DNA of 39,055 nt. Origin: Muribaculaceae bacterium. GTDB taxonomy: Bacteria; Bacteroidota; Bacteroidia; Bacteroidales; Muribaculaceae. The notes under the pieces were generated by a model. That model ran no database searches, had not been told where the DNA came from, and was given only the letters and a program-made list of their open reading frames with translations. The translations under genes were made by a program, and so were the position numbers. Where the stretch lies: positions 1-39,055 of the forward strand of contig JAFYYI010000093.1 in NCBI GenBank assembly GCA_017557665.1. The letters run 5' to 3'. This document shows, one piece after another, positions 8,425 through 16,369 of the stretch. Every line of letters starts with the position of its first letter. Within the stretch, counting starts at the first letter, position 1.

Positions 8425-8470
8425 CAAAAATACAAAAAATCCAGCACGGGAATATTCCTGTGCCGGATTT
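8425..8470 (-). terminator. Intrinsic terminator after the nucleotidyltransferase gene, overlapping a TAnnTTTG box
   Basis: On the minus strand AATCCGGCACAGGAATATTC folds with its 3' partner CCGTGCTGGATT and is followed by TTTTTTGTATTTTTG. This is a strong terminator for the operon ending at 8519. Its T-tract contains TATTTTTG (8425-8432), which could also serve as the -7 box for the DUF3667 gene starting at 8420. No TTG at the expected distance was found, so the promoter role is tentative. Confidence 0.75.
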
Positions 8471-8518
8471 TTATGTCATTGTGACTGTGAATCAGCCACA
8501 ACAGGAGTCTTGTAAACG

Positions 8519-9424
8519 TCAGAACATCTTGTCGGGATAGACACCGGTGGCATGCAGTTCGGCGAACTTGTCCACTACTCCCTGTCGGTCGGCTGCATAG
8601 GTTACGCCAAACCACTTGCTCTCGGTCGTGAGCACCTTAACTTGAGCAGTGCCATCGTTCACCATGTTATTGACAACCGTGGGGATGAAGAACTCGGCCT
8701 TGGGCTTGTCGATGTTTTCCTTGAGGAAGTCGACAAAGGCGGCCTCGCTGTGGACAAAGTAGTCAGGGGTAAAGCCCCAGAAATTCATCGACACGGGCGT
8801 ATCGAATGCCAGGTGCTGCACATCACCGTTCTCGTCGGTGAATGCGATGTTGTGGTCGGCGTCATAGCCGATGCTGGTGCGTTCCACCACGCCTGTAAGC
8901 AGACCTTCACAGGTCTCACACACACCACGTGCCACAGTGCCGCTCTCGCTCATGGTGTTGCCTACCTTAAAGCCCACCATGCTGTAATGGCCCTTGCTGT
9001 CCTCGGGCAGCGAGGAGAGTTCAGCAGCCATCACTTCAAAGCTGTTGCGGCCATAGTAGTCGTCGGCATTGATGATGGCAAACGGCTCGTTGATGACATC
9101 CTTGCCCATCAACAGAGCGTGGTTGGTGCCCCAAGGCTTCACGCGCTCTTCGGGACAGGTAAAGCCCGCGGGCAGGTCATTCAGTCCCTGGAAGACCAAT
9201 TCAACGGGAATGTGTCCCTCATATTTGGATAAGATCTTTTCACGGAAGTCGGCTTCAAAATCCTTGCGAATCACAAAGACCACTTTAGCGAATCCACTGT
9301 GGATGGCGTCATAAATGGAATAGTCCATAATGGTCTCGCCATGAGGGCCCAGCCCATCGAGTTGCTTGAGACCGCCGTAACGGCTTCCCATACCAGCGGC
9401 AAGCACAAATAATGTAGGTTTCAT
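8519..9424 (-). CDS. Sugar-phosphate nucleotidyltransferase-like protein
   Basis: The 301-residue protein opens with the NTP-transferase signature LAAGMGSRYGGLKQ (residues 8-21), the nucleotide-binding GxGxR...K loop of the GT-A-like pyrophosphorylase fold. The metal-binding stretch INADDYYG lies near residue 120, and PVSMNFWGF near 205-215. Family members transfer an NMP to a sugar phosphate (GlmU, RmlA, GalU types), but this short form lacks a left-handed beta-helix. It lies 84 bp downstream of galM and probably shares the galK promoter, so a galactose- or UDP-sugar-linked role is attractive but not proven. A strong terminator follows at 8425-8470. The acceptor sugar is not decidable from sequence. 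Confidence 0.85.
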   Translation of the reverse strand: MKPTLFVLAAGMGSRYGGLKQLDGLGPHGETIMDYSIYDAIHSGFAKVVFVIRKDFEADFREKILSKYEGHIPVELVFQGLNDLPAGFTCPEERVKPWGTNHALLMGKDVINEPFAIINADDYYGRNSFEVMAAELSSLPEDSKGHYSMVGFKVGNTMSESGTVARGVCETCEGLLTGVVERTSIGYDADHNIAFTDENGDVQHLAFDTPVSMNFWGFTPDYFVHSEAAFVDFLKENIDKPKAEFFIPTVVNNMVNDGTAQVKVLTTESKWFGVTYAADRQGVVDKFAELHATGVYPDKMF

Positions 9425-9426
9425 AT

Positions 9427-9505
9427 TTTTAGTTTTTAGTTTCTAGTCCCTAGTTTCTAGTTTCTAGAGAATGTCAAATTCTAATTCCTAATTCCTGATT
9501 TCTAA
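9427..9505. repeat. Degenerate TTTCTAGT / TTCCTAAT word array
   Basis: The gap between galM and the nucleotidyltransferase gene is almost entirely short degenerate words (AGTTTCTAGTCCCTAG, then TAATTCCTAATTCC). Similar words occur at about 1918-1965 and, as ATTAGTGATTAGAAATTAGTG, at about 3330-3358. No stem or promoter is evident. It is probably a mobile or slippage-derived intergenic sequence. Confidence 0.6.
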
Positions 9506-9508
9506 TTC

Positions 9509-10567
9509 TTAATCAGTGAGCTTGAAATCAAATATAATGGTGCGACGATATTCCTCATCGGGTCGCAAGAGTTGTGACATGAAATTGTCGTGATTGGGCG
9601 CATCAGGCATACCCTGGCACTCTATTGCCACACCATCATAGTCGTGATACTCGTTGCCACTCTTGCTCAAGGGACAGCCCTCGAGCCAGTTGCCGGCATA
9701 AACTTGAGCAGCGGGCTGGTCGGTGCTGATTTCCACCTTGCGGCCTGATTCCTCGTCAACCAACACGGCAGCCAAATGGAGGTCACCGTCCTCGTAGCCG
9801 TCGACAACCCAACAGTTGTCGTAGCCCTTGCCATAGTTTAATGCAGGGAAGTCCTGCTTGATGTCACGGGCGATCACCTTGGGTTGTGTGAAGTCCATCG
9901 GCGTATCGGCAACAGGGGCCATCTCGCCAGTGGGGATGAGGTCGGCATCGGTGACCAGATAATGCGAGCAGTTGAGTTGAAGCACCTGATTGAGGGCCGT
10001 TCCTCCCCTATCCTCGCCAGCCATATTAAAATAGGTATGGTTGGTAAGATTAAGCACTGTGGGCGCATCGGTCACAGCACCCAGTTCAATCTTGAGCACA
10101 TTGTCATCGCTCCAAGTGTAGGCAACACGGGCTGTGAGATTACCGGGATAGTTCTCGTCACCGTCGGGACTCTCAAGCGAAAATACCACGGTATCGCCGT
10201 CCATTTCGCAGTCCCAAATTTTGTTCTGGAAGCCCACATTACCGCCGTGCAGATGGTGCTTACCCTGATGGTTGCAATTCAACTGATAGGTTTTGCCATC
10301 AATCTCAAGATGCCCCTTGCAGATGCGGTTGGAAAAACGACCAGGCACCTTGCCTGCGCAAGGCCCGTCAAAGAAATAGTCATTCAGGTCCTTATAACCC
10401 AGCACCACGTCAGCAAGTTTGCCATCGCGATCAGGCACTTTAATCTCCAGGATACCGGCTCCCAGCGACGAGAGTTTCACGCTGGCCCCACTGGCGTTAA
10501 TCAGTTCATAGGTGGTGATTTCACCACGTTCGGTCTCGTGGGTGTCGATGCGGATGCTCTTCATCAT
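9509..10567 (-). CDS. galM: Aldose 1-epimerase (galactose mutarotase)
   Basis: The 352-residue protein interconverts alpha- and beta-D-galactose and so feeds the alpha-anomer to galactokinase. Family features are GRFSNRI near residue 78, the histidine-rich HHLHGG near 104-109, the second catalytic histidine in NLTNHTYFN (~173-181), and the catalytic-base region GVAIECQ near 314-320. No signal peptide is seen, so it acts in the cytoplasm. Its first ATG (10567) overlaps the galK stop in a TAATG arrangement, which implies translational coupling; a second ATG follows immediately. It is the second gene of the galK-galM operon. Function is secure. Confidence 0.95.
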   Translation of the reverse strand: MMKSIRIDTHETERGEITTYELINASGASVKLSSLGAGILEIKVPDRDGKLADVVLGYKDLNDYFFDGPCAGKVPGRFSNRICKGHLEIDGKTYQLNCNHQGKHHLHGGNVGFQNKIWDCEMDGDTVVFSLESPDGDENYPGNLTARVAYTWSDDNVLKIELGAVTDAPTVLNLTNHTYFNMAGEDRGGTALNQVLQLNCSHYLVTDADLIPTGEMAPVADTPMDFTQPKVIARDIKQDFPALNYGKGYDNCWVVDGYEDGDLHLAAVLVDEESGRKVEISTDQPAAQVYAGNWLEGCPLSKSGNEYHDYDGVAIECQGMPDAPNHDNFMSQLLRPDEEYRRTIIFDFKLTD

Positions 10568-11703
10568 TAATCCTCCACTTTGCGAGCGCCATCGCTGATG
10601 ATCACATTGATCACCTCGGGCTCATGTCCATATTTCTTGTTGAATTTCTCCTTGGCTGTGGCGATGAAATGATCGTAGCGGTCTTCCTTCACCAGATTGA
10701 TGGTGCAACCGCCAAAGCCGCCACCCATGATGCGTGAACCGGTCACACCGCATTCACGGGCAACATCATTGAGGTAATCCAGCTCCTCACAGCTCACTTC
10801 ATAGTCACGCGACAGTCCGTCATGGGTCTCGAACATACAGCGACCAACAGTCTCGTAATCGCCACGTTCCAGCGCATCGCAAACGTCAAGAACACGCTGT
10901 TTCTCACCGATGACAAAACGGGCACGGCGATAATCCTCGTCGCTTACCTGGTCACGCACGTCGGCCAACATGGTGTAGGTGGCATCGCGCAGGGTCTCAA
11001 GTCCCAAGGTGGCAGCCACACGCTCACATGACTCGCGGCGCTTGTTGTAGGGCGAATCCACAAGTTCGTGCTTCACTTTACTGTTAAGCAGCACTAGCTT
11101 GTAGCCCTCGGGATGGAAGGGGAAATATTCATGCTCCAGGGAACGACAGTCGAGACGCATCAGGCAATCCTTCTTGCCAAACACACTGGCGAACTGGTCC
11201 ATGATGCCACAATTCACACCACAGTAATTGTGCTCGGTGCTTTGGCCTATCTTAGCCAATTCAAACTTGTCAATCTTATTCTCGTTGAACAAATCGTTCA
11301 GCGCATAGGCAAAGCAAGACTCAAGCGCTGCCGAAGACGATAAACCTGCACCCAGAGGCACATTGCCGGCAAACACTGTATCAAAGCCCTTGACAACGCC
11401 CCCACGCTTGATGGTCTCGCGGCAAACACCGAAGATGTAGCGAGCCCATTGTTCTTGAGGAGCATCCTCCTCGTTGAGGCCGAACTCGCAGTAGGCATCC
11501 ATGTCCATGCTATAGACACGCACCTTGTCGGTGCCATTGATATTGATTGCGGCCATGATGTACTTGTCAATGGCTCCAGGGAACACGAAACCGCCGTTGT
11601 AGTCGGTGTGCTCGCCAATGAGATTAATGCGCCCGGAGGAAGCATAGATGATGCCATCAGTGCCAAAGCGCTGCTTGAATTGTTCTTGAATCTTTTGTTT
11701 CAT
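10567..11703 (-). CDS. galK: Galactokinase
   Basis: The 378-residue GHMP kinase phosphorylates alpha-D-galactose at C1, the first committed Leloir step. Motifs are GRINLIGEHTDYNGG (residues 24-38, the galactokinase signature), the ATP loop PLGAGLSSSAAL (116-127), the catalytic aspartate in GIMDQF (D169), and GHMP motif 3 MGGGFGGC near 332-339. Length is typical. A near-perfect promoter (11779-11809) lies upstream. galM is coupled downstream and a nucleotidyltransferase gene follows. galT and galE are not in the window. Function is secure. Confidence 0.97.
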   Translation of the reverse strand: MKQKIQEQFKQRFGTDGIIYASSGRINLIGEHTDYNGGFVFPGAIDKYIMAAININGTDKVRVYSMDMDAYCEFGLNEEDAPQEQWARYIFGVCRETIKRGGVVKGFDTVFAGNVPLGAGLSSSAALESCFAYALNDLFNENKIDKFELAKIGQSTEHNYCGVNCGIMDQFASVFGKKDCLMRLDCRSLEHEYFPFHPEGYKLVLLNSKVKHELVDSPYNKRRESCERVAATLGLETLRDATYTMLADVRDQVSDEDYRRARFVIGEKQRVLDVCDALERGDYETVGRCMFETHDGLSRDYEVSCEELDYLNDVARECGVTGSRIMGGGFGGCTINLVKEDRYDHFIATAKEKFNKKYGHEPEVINVIISDGARKVED

Positions 11704-11778
11704 CGTTAATGTATATTAATAGTTAATAATTGATTCTGATAAAAACACACGCAGATATTTCAAAGTGCGAATGAGCCG

Positions 11779-11809
11779 CAAAGGTACTATGGAATCTGCC
11801 AGACGACAA
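11779..11809 (-). promoter_or_regulatory. Promoter of the galK-galM operon
   Basis: On the minus strand TTG (11807-11809), a 20-bp spacer and TACCTTTG (11779-11786) match the Bacteroidetes consensus exactly. The RNA start would be near 11772, giving a ~70-nt leader. No operator-like palindrome is obvious. Confidence 0.8.
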
Positions 11810-11842
11810 TTCCAATACCTCTCACTGTCAATGATTCAAATA

Positions 11843-12325
11843 CTACTTGATGGTGTAGTTGCCCTGGTCATTGATGATACGCTCCAGGTTTTCAAGATTG
11901 ATGTGACCAAAAATGAGAACCATCACATCGTTCGCCCCACCCGCATTGGCCAAGACAATCTCGCTGGCATACTGGCCATCACGACGCACGAGAGCCGTCT
12001 TGGTATCATAGCCAGTCTGATTGGTCATAATCACCTCGTAAGAGCGATCCTTATAAAGATTTTGCACGCGTTTCCGGAACTTCTCGCGAACATTTCCACT
12101 GCACCTGCTCAAGTCAAGCACTTGTACCGAAGTGATGCCCATACTGGCTTCGGACAATGTCGGAGACAGCAAGCGGCCAAGTCCTAACAGTCCACTTCCC
12201 ACATTAAAATATTGGGCATGCCTTGCATCACGCATGTCATTCATGATATCATCAGCATTATGATACATCGTGCCGCAGGAGACCAATAGCAATGTAGTCA
12301 AAAGGAAAACAAAAAATCTTTTCAT
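11843..12325 (-). CDS. DUF4252-type lipoprotein
   Basis: The 160-residue protein has a lipoprotein signal, MKRFFVFLLTTLLLVSC, with the lipidated cysteine at position 17. The mature part (residues ~45-155) has the layout of DUF4252 proteins of Bacteroidetes: a helical start, a central VQVLDLSRC strand and a C-terminal VLIFGHINLENLERI. The family has no established role. It is transcribed alone; a TATATTTG box at 12353-12360 lies ~28 bp upstream without a clear -33 TTG. The family call comes from overall resemblance and is moderately secure. The lipoprotein call is firm. Confidence 0.75.
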   Translation of the reverse strand: MKRFFVFLLTTLLLVSCGTMYHNADDIMNDMRDARHAQYFNVGSGLLGLGRLLSPTLSEASMGITSVQVLDLSRCSGNVREKFRKRVQNLYKDRSYEVIMTNQTGYDTKTALVRRDGQYASEIVLANAGGANDVMVLIFGHINLENLERIINDQGNYTIK

Positions 12326-12352
12326 ATCGTCGTTATATTTGGTTTCAGCTCA

Positions 12353-12360
12353 CAAATATA
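12353..12360 (-). promoter_or_regulatory. Candidate -7 box for the DUF4252 lipoprotein gene
   Basis: TATATTTG on the minus strand, positioned to start RNA near 12346, ~21 nt before the ATG. No TTG is seen at the normal spacing. Confidence 0.45.
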
Positions 12361-12475
12361 ACGCAAAAAGTCCAATAGATATTGAAGAGATTTCTTAAAA
12401 ATGGCAAAATAGGAAAAAACTCCCTTAAAATAAAGATTTTTTCTCATAAAAGAGTATCGGATGAAGATAATTTTT

Positions 12476-12483
12476 TAACTTTG
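12476..12483 (+). promoter_or_regulatory. Candidate -7 box for pgk
   Basis: TAACTTTG matches TAnnTTTG and lies ~50 bp before the pgk ATG. A canonical TTG is missing 20 bp upstream. The surrounding sequence is very A/T-rich. Confidence 0.5.
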
Positions 12484-12532
12484 CAGACTTTAAAGGAAAT
12501 ACATTATTCAATAATACAAATATTTAGATAAA

Positions 12533-13786
12533 ATGGCTAAAATCAATGACTTCAACTTTGCCGGTAAGAAGGCAATCGTGCGCGTTGACTTTAACGTGCC
12601 CCTGAACGAAAAAGGTGAAATTACCGATGACACCCGCATCCGCGGTGCAGTCCCCACCCTGAAAAAAATCCTTGCCGATGGTGGCGCGCTTATCGTTATG
12701 TCTCACATGGGCAAGCCCAAGGGCAAGATTAACCATAAACTCTCTCTGAGCCAGATTACCAGTGCTGTGGCTGCGGCCCTTTCTTGCCCCGTGCAGTTCG
12801 CACAGGACAGTGCCGATGCCAAGAACCAAGCCGATGCGCTCAAGCCCGGCGAAGTGCTGATGCTCGAGAACCTGCGTTTCCACCCCGAGGAGGAAGGCAA
12901 GCCCGTGGGCATTGAGAAAGATGATCCCAACTACGATGCTGCCAAGAAGGAGATGAAGGCCCGCCAGACTGAGTTTGCCAAGACGCTGGCCAGCTATGCC
13001 GACGTGTATGTGAACGACGCCTTCGGTACCGCTCACCGCCGTCATGCCTCGACCGCCGTCATCGCCGACTTCTTTGATAATGACCACAAGATGCTGGGTT
13101 ACCTCATGGAGAAGGAAGTAACCGCTATCGACAACGTGATGAAGAACGCTCAGCACCCCTTCACCGCCATCATCGGCGGTAGCAAGGTATCGTCGAAGCT
13201 GTCGGTTATCAAGAACCTGCTCGACAAGGTAGATAACCTCATCATCGGCGGCGGCATGGGCTTCACCTTCGTCAAAGCACAGGGCGGCCACATCGGCGAC
13301 TCGCTGCACGAGGACGACCTGATGCCCGAGGCACTGAACGTCATCGCAGCAGCCAAGGAGAAAGGTGTGAACCTGAGCCTGTCAGTAGCCACTGTAGCCG
13401 GCGACCGCTTTGACAATGACGCCAACCGCCAGACGGTTGATATCTTCAATATCCCCGATGGTTGGGAGGGTATGGATGCCAGCGAAGCATCACTCGCTAA
13501 CTGGAAGAAAATCATCATGGATTCCAAGACCATCCTGTGGAACGGCCCCGTGGGTGTGTTTGAGTTTGAGAACTTCGCACACGGCACTGGCGAAATCGCC
13601 AAGTATGTGGCCGAGGCTACCCAGAACGGTGCCTACTCACTCGTGGGCGGTGGCGACTCTGTCGCAGCAGTCAACAAGTTTGGCTTGGCCGACCAGGTTT
13701 CCTACGTTTCGACCGGTGGCGGTGCCATGCTCGAGGCCATCGAAGGCAAGACCCTGCCCGGCGTAGCAGCCATCCTGGGCGAGTAA
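12533..13786 (+). CDS. pgk: Phosphoglycerate kinase
   Basis: The 417-residue cytosolic enzyme transfers phosphate from 1,3-bisphosphoglycerate to ADP. It shows the N-terminal RVDFNVPL signature (residues ~18-25), the substrate-binding MGKPKG and [12 protein letters not shown], the inter-domain GGSKVSSK, the nucleotide-site [10 protein letters not shown], and the C-terminal GGGDSVAA. The length equals the usual bacterial form. It is followed by a strong hairpin terminator (13810-13852), so it is probably transcribed separately from pta-ackA. Function is secure. Confidence 0.98.
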   Translation: MAKINDFNFAGKKAIVRVDFNVPLNEKGEITDDTRIRGAVPTLKKILADGGALIVMSHMGKPKGKINHKLSLSQITSAVAAALSCPVQFAQDSADAKNQADALKPGEVLMLENLRFHPEEEGKPVGIEKDDPNYDAAKKEMKARQTEFAKTLASYADVYVNDAFGTAHRRHASTAVIADFFDNDHKMLGYLMEKEVTAIDNVMKNAQHPFTAIIGGSKVSSKLSVIKNLLDKVDNLIIGGGMGFTFVKAQGGHIGDSLHEDDLMPEALNVIAAAKEKGVNLSLSVATVAGDRFDNDANRQTVDIFNIPDGWEGMDASEASLANWKKIIMDSKTILWNGPVGVFEFENFAHGTGEIAKYVAEATQNGAYSLVGGGDSVAAVNKFGLADQVSYVSTGGGAMLEAIEGKTLPGVAAILGE

Positions 13787-13809
13787 TCCCGTCATTGAAA
13801 CTTATCAGA

Positions 13810-13852
13810 CAACTTGGGCAACACAAATGTTGTTCAAGTTGTTTGTTTTTTT
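13810..13852 (+). terminator. Intrinsic terminator of pgk
   Basis: CAACTTGGGCAACA pairs with TGTTGTTCAAGTTG (two G-T wobbles) around a CAAA loop and is followed by a T-rich tract. The arms use the same AAC/GTT words found at 2098-2275 and 17418-17510, which suggests that this repeat family can act as terminators. Confidence 0.8.
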
Positions 13853-13887
13853 ATCCTTATTGTAGCATCATATTTGCAAAAAAGCAG

Positions 13888-13895
13888 TACCTTTG
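13888..13895 (+). promoter_or_regulatory. Candidate -7 box for pta-ackA
   Basis: TACCTTTG matches TAnnTTTG and lies ~58 bp before the pta ATG, after the pgk terminator. The nearest TTG is off-spacing (25 bp), so support is moderate. Confidence 0.45.
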
Positions 13896-13952
13896 GGGCA
13901 ATGAAACCAATAACAAATCAGTTTTCCTAAAATACTATCTAACTAAAGAGAA

Positions 13953-14963
13953 ATGGAACCTTTATTTGAGAAACTCAAAAGCAACGCGATTGCCAAGAGG
14001 CAGCGCATCGTTCTTCCCGAGAGTACTGAACCCCGCACATTGACAGCAGCCGAGCGCATCATCGCTGACGGCATCGCTGACATCGTGCTCATTGGCGACA
14101 AGGCTGAGATCCTTGCCAAAGCCGCTGAACTGGGGCTTAGCAACATCGACAAGGCTACAGTTATCAATCCCAACGATGCCGAGGCCGTAGAAAAATATGC
14201 ACAACTGTTCTATGAACTGCGCAAGGCCAAGGGTGTGACCATTGAGGACGCCCGCAAGAAGGTGCTTGACCCGCTTTATCTGGGCTGCTTGCTCATCAAG
14301 GCTGGTGATGCCGACGGTCAGGTTGCAGGTGCGATGAACACCACAGGCAACGTGCTGCGTGCCGCCTTCCAGGTACTTAAAACTGCTCCCGGCATCAGCA
14401 CGGTGAGCGGTGCTTTCCTGATGCTGCTTCCCGAGGGCTCGCCCTACGGCCACAATGGTGTGATGGTCTTCGCTGACTGTGCCGTGGTACCCGATCCCGA
14501 CGCACAGCAGTTGGCACAGATTGCAGTGAGCGCCGACCGCACAGCACGTGCTCTTGCCGAAATCGATGATCCCATGATCGCCATGCTGAGCTTCTCGACC
14601 AAGGGCAGCGCCAAGCATGAGCGCGTAGACAAGGTTATCGAGGCCACCCGCCTCGCCAAGGAGATGAATCCTAACCTGAAGATTGACGGCGAGCTGCAGG
14701 CCGATGCAGCCATCGTGCCCAGCGTAGGTGCCAGCAAGGCTCCCGGCAGTGACATCGCCGGTCATGCCAACGTGCTCGTCTTCCCCGACCTGGGCGTGGG
14801 CAACATCGCATACAAACTGGTTCAACGCATAGCCGGCGCCAAGGCTGTAGGTCCCGTGCTCCAAGGTCTTGCCGCACCCGTCAACGACTTGTCACGCGGC
14901 TGCAACGAGGACGACATCTACCGCACTGTCATCCTGACCTGCAACCAGGCGATTAACAGGTAA
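13953..14963 (+). CDS. pta: Phosphate acetyltransferase
   Basis: The 336-residue protein converts acetyl-CoA and phosphate to acetyl-phosphate. It is the short, catalytic-domain-only form without the N-terminal DRTGG/P-loop extension of enterobacterial Pta. Recognisable blocks are RIVLPES near residue 17, DGQVAGAMNTTGNVLRAA near 125, the SFSTKGSAKHERV segment near 212, GELQADAAIVP near 246, and PDLGVGNIAYKL near 275. It stands directly upstream of ackA with a 64-bp gap containing only a small GAGCC-AAA-GGCTC hairpin, so the two are one operon for acetate formation with ATP gain. Function is secure. Confidence 0.96.
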   Translation: MEPLFEKLKSNAIAKRQRIVLPESTEPRTLTAAERIIADGIADIVLIGDKAEILAKAAELGLSNIDKATVINPNDAEAVEKYAQLFYELRKAKGVTIEDARKKVLDPLYLGCLLIKAGDADGQVAGAMNTTGNVLRAAFQVLKTAPGISTVSGAFLMLLPEGSPYGHNGVMVFADCAVVPDPDAQQLAQIAVSADRTARALAEIDDPMIAMLSFSTKGSAKHERVDKVIEATRLAKEMNPNLKIDGELQADAAIVPSVGASKAPGSDIAGHANVLVFPDLGVGNIAYKLVQRIAGAKAVGPVLQGLAAPVNDLSRGCNEDDIYRTVILTCNQAINR

Positions 14964-15027
14964 CATTTAAAAATACGAGCCAAAGGCTCGCAATACAACG
15001 ACAACACTCAAATAACTATACAAAATA

Positions 15028-16242
15028 ATGAATATCTTAGTATTAAATTGTGGCAGCAGCTCTGCCAAGTACAAACTCATCGAGATCAAGGAGAACAAGA
15101 CCCTCGCCGAGGGCGGTGTAGAAAAAATCGGTCTGCCTGATGGCTTCATCAAGCTGAAATTTGACGACGGCAGCAAGAAGAACATCGACCTGGGCCTTAT
15201 TGACCACAAGGGTGCCATCAAGGCTATTCTCGACGCCCTCATCAATCCCGAATATGGTTGCATCAAGGACCTCAAGGAGATTGACGCCGTTGGTCACCGC
15301 GTGGTGCATGGTGGCGAGAAGTTCAGCCGCAGCGTCCTCATCACCGACGAGGTGAAGGACATGATCCGCGAGTGCTACGGCATCGCCCCGCTGCACAACC
15401 CCGTGAACATGGCTGGTATCGAGGCTATCGAGGCTGTATTGCCCGGTGTTCCCCAGGTGGCCGTGTTTGACACCGCCTTCCATCAGACGATGCCCAAGGC
15501 TGCCTACATGTACCCCCTGCCCATGGAGTATTATACCAGCGACCACGTGCGCCGCTATGGCTTCCACGGCACGAGCCACCGCTTCATCGCACAGCGCGTG
15601 TGTGAAATGCTCGGCACGACTCCCGAGGGCAAGCGCATCATCTGCTGCCACATCGGCAACGGTGCCAGCATCAGTGCCATCAAGGACGGCAAGAGCATCG
15701 ACACCACGATGGGTCTCACCCCCACCGAGGGCCTAATGATGGGTACTCGCTCGGGCGACGTCGATCCCGGTGCCATCCTCTTCCTCATGGAGAAATACAA
15801 CCTCACCCCGGCCGAGATGCTTAACATCATCAACAAGAAGAGCGGTGTGCTCGGCATCACCGGACTGAGCAGCGACATGCGCGACGTGGTTGACGCTGCC
15901 GAGGAGAAGAACGACAAGCGCGCACAGCTCGCTCTCGACATGTACGAGCTGCGCATCCTCAAGTACATCGGCGCCTATGCAGCTGAACTCGGCGGTGTGG
16001 ACATCATCGCCTTTACCGGTGGCGTCGGTGAGAACCAGTACCAGACCCGCAAGCGCGTGTGCCGCAATTTTGAGTATCTGGGCGTGAAGATTAACGAAGA
16101 ATTGAATGACACCCTGTGGCGCGGCAAGGAAGGTGAAATCAGCACCCCCGAGAGCAAGGTCAAGGTTGTTGTCGTCCTCACCGACGAGGAGTACATGATC
16201 GCCCGCGACACCGAGGCCATCATCGAAGGCCGCGAGCCCTGA
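15028..16242 (+). CDS. ackA: Acetate kinase
   Basis: The 404-residue ASKHA-family kinase makes ATP and acetate from acetyl-phosphate and ADP. The N-terminal phosphate loop is VLNCGSSSAKYK (residues 4-15). The substrate-site FDTAFHQTM is near 147-155, HIGNGAS near 207-213, and the adenosine motif AFTGGVGEN near 328-336. Length is standard. It pairs with pta to finish fermentation to acetate. A perfect palindromic terminator follows (16301-16333). Function is secure. Confidence 0.97.
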   Translation: MNILVLNCGSSSAKYKLIEIKENKTLAEGGVEKIGLPDGFIKLKFDDGSKKNIDLGLIDHKGAIKAILDALINPEYGCIKDLKEIDAVGHRVVHGGEKFSRSVLITDEVKDMIRECYGIAPLHNPVNMAGIEAIEAVLPGVPQVAVFDTAFHQTMPKAAYMYPLPMEYYTSDHVRRYGFHGTSHRFIAQRVCEMLGTTPEGKRIICCHIGNGASISAIKDGKSIDTTMGLTPTEGLMMGTRSGDVDPGAILFLMEKYNLTPAEMLNIINKKSGVLGITGLSSDMRDVVDAAEEKNDKRAQLALDMYELRILKYIGAYAAELGGVDIIAFTGGVGENQYQTRKRVCRNFEYLGVKINEELNDTLWRGKEGEISTPESKVKVVVVLTDEEYMIARDTEAIIEGREP

Positions 16243-16300
16243 TGAGGCATTAGGCCCGAGGCTTTAGGTTTAAGGTCTGAGACAATAAGATTTTTATTTA

Positions 16301-16333
16301 TAGAGACGCAAAATTTTGCGTCTCTACTTTTTT
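16301..16333 (+). terminator. Intrinsic terminator of pta-ackA
   Basis: A perfect 26-base palindrome (TAGAGACGCAAAA and its complement, 16301-16326) is followed by C and seven or more T. The TTG used as the -33 element of the pheS promoter lies inside the 3' arm. Confidence 0.9.
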
Positions 16334-16345
16334 TATGTAATTTTG
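16316..16345 (+). promoter_or_regulatory. Promoter of pheS, nested in the ackA terminator
   Basis: TTG at 16316-16318, a 19-bp spacer and TAATTTTG at 16338-16345. The RNA start would be near 16352, ~18 nt before the pheS ATG. There is no room for a tRNA-dependent or peptide-type attenuator. Confidence 0.7.
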
Positions 16346-16369
16346 CACGCTAAATCATAAGATAAGACT

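Noticed and set aside
8421..8615. Longer N-terminus for the second DUF3667 protein
   Set aside because: It runs through the terminator and into the end of the nucleotidyltransferase gene; the lysine-rich start at 8420 is a better fit.
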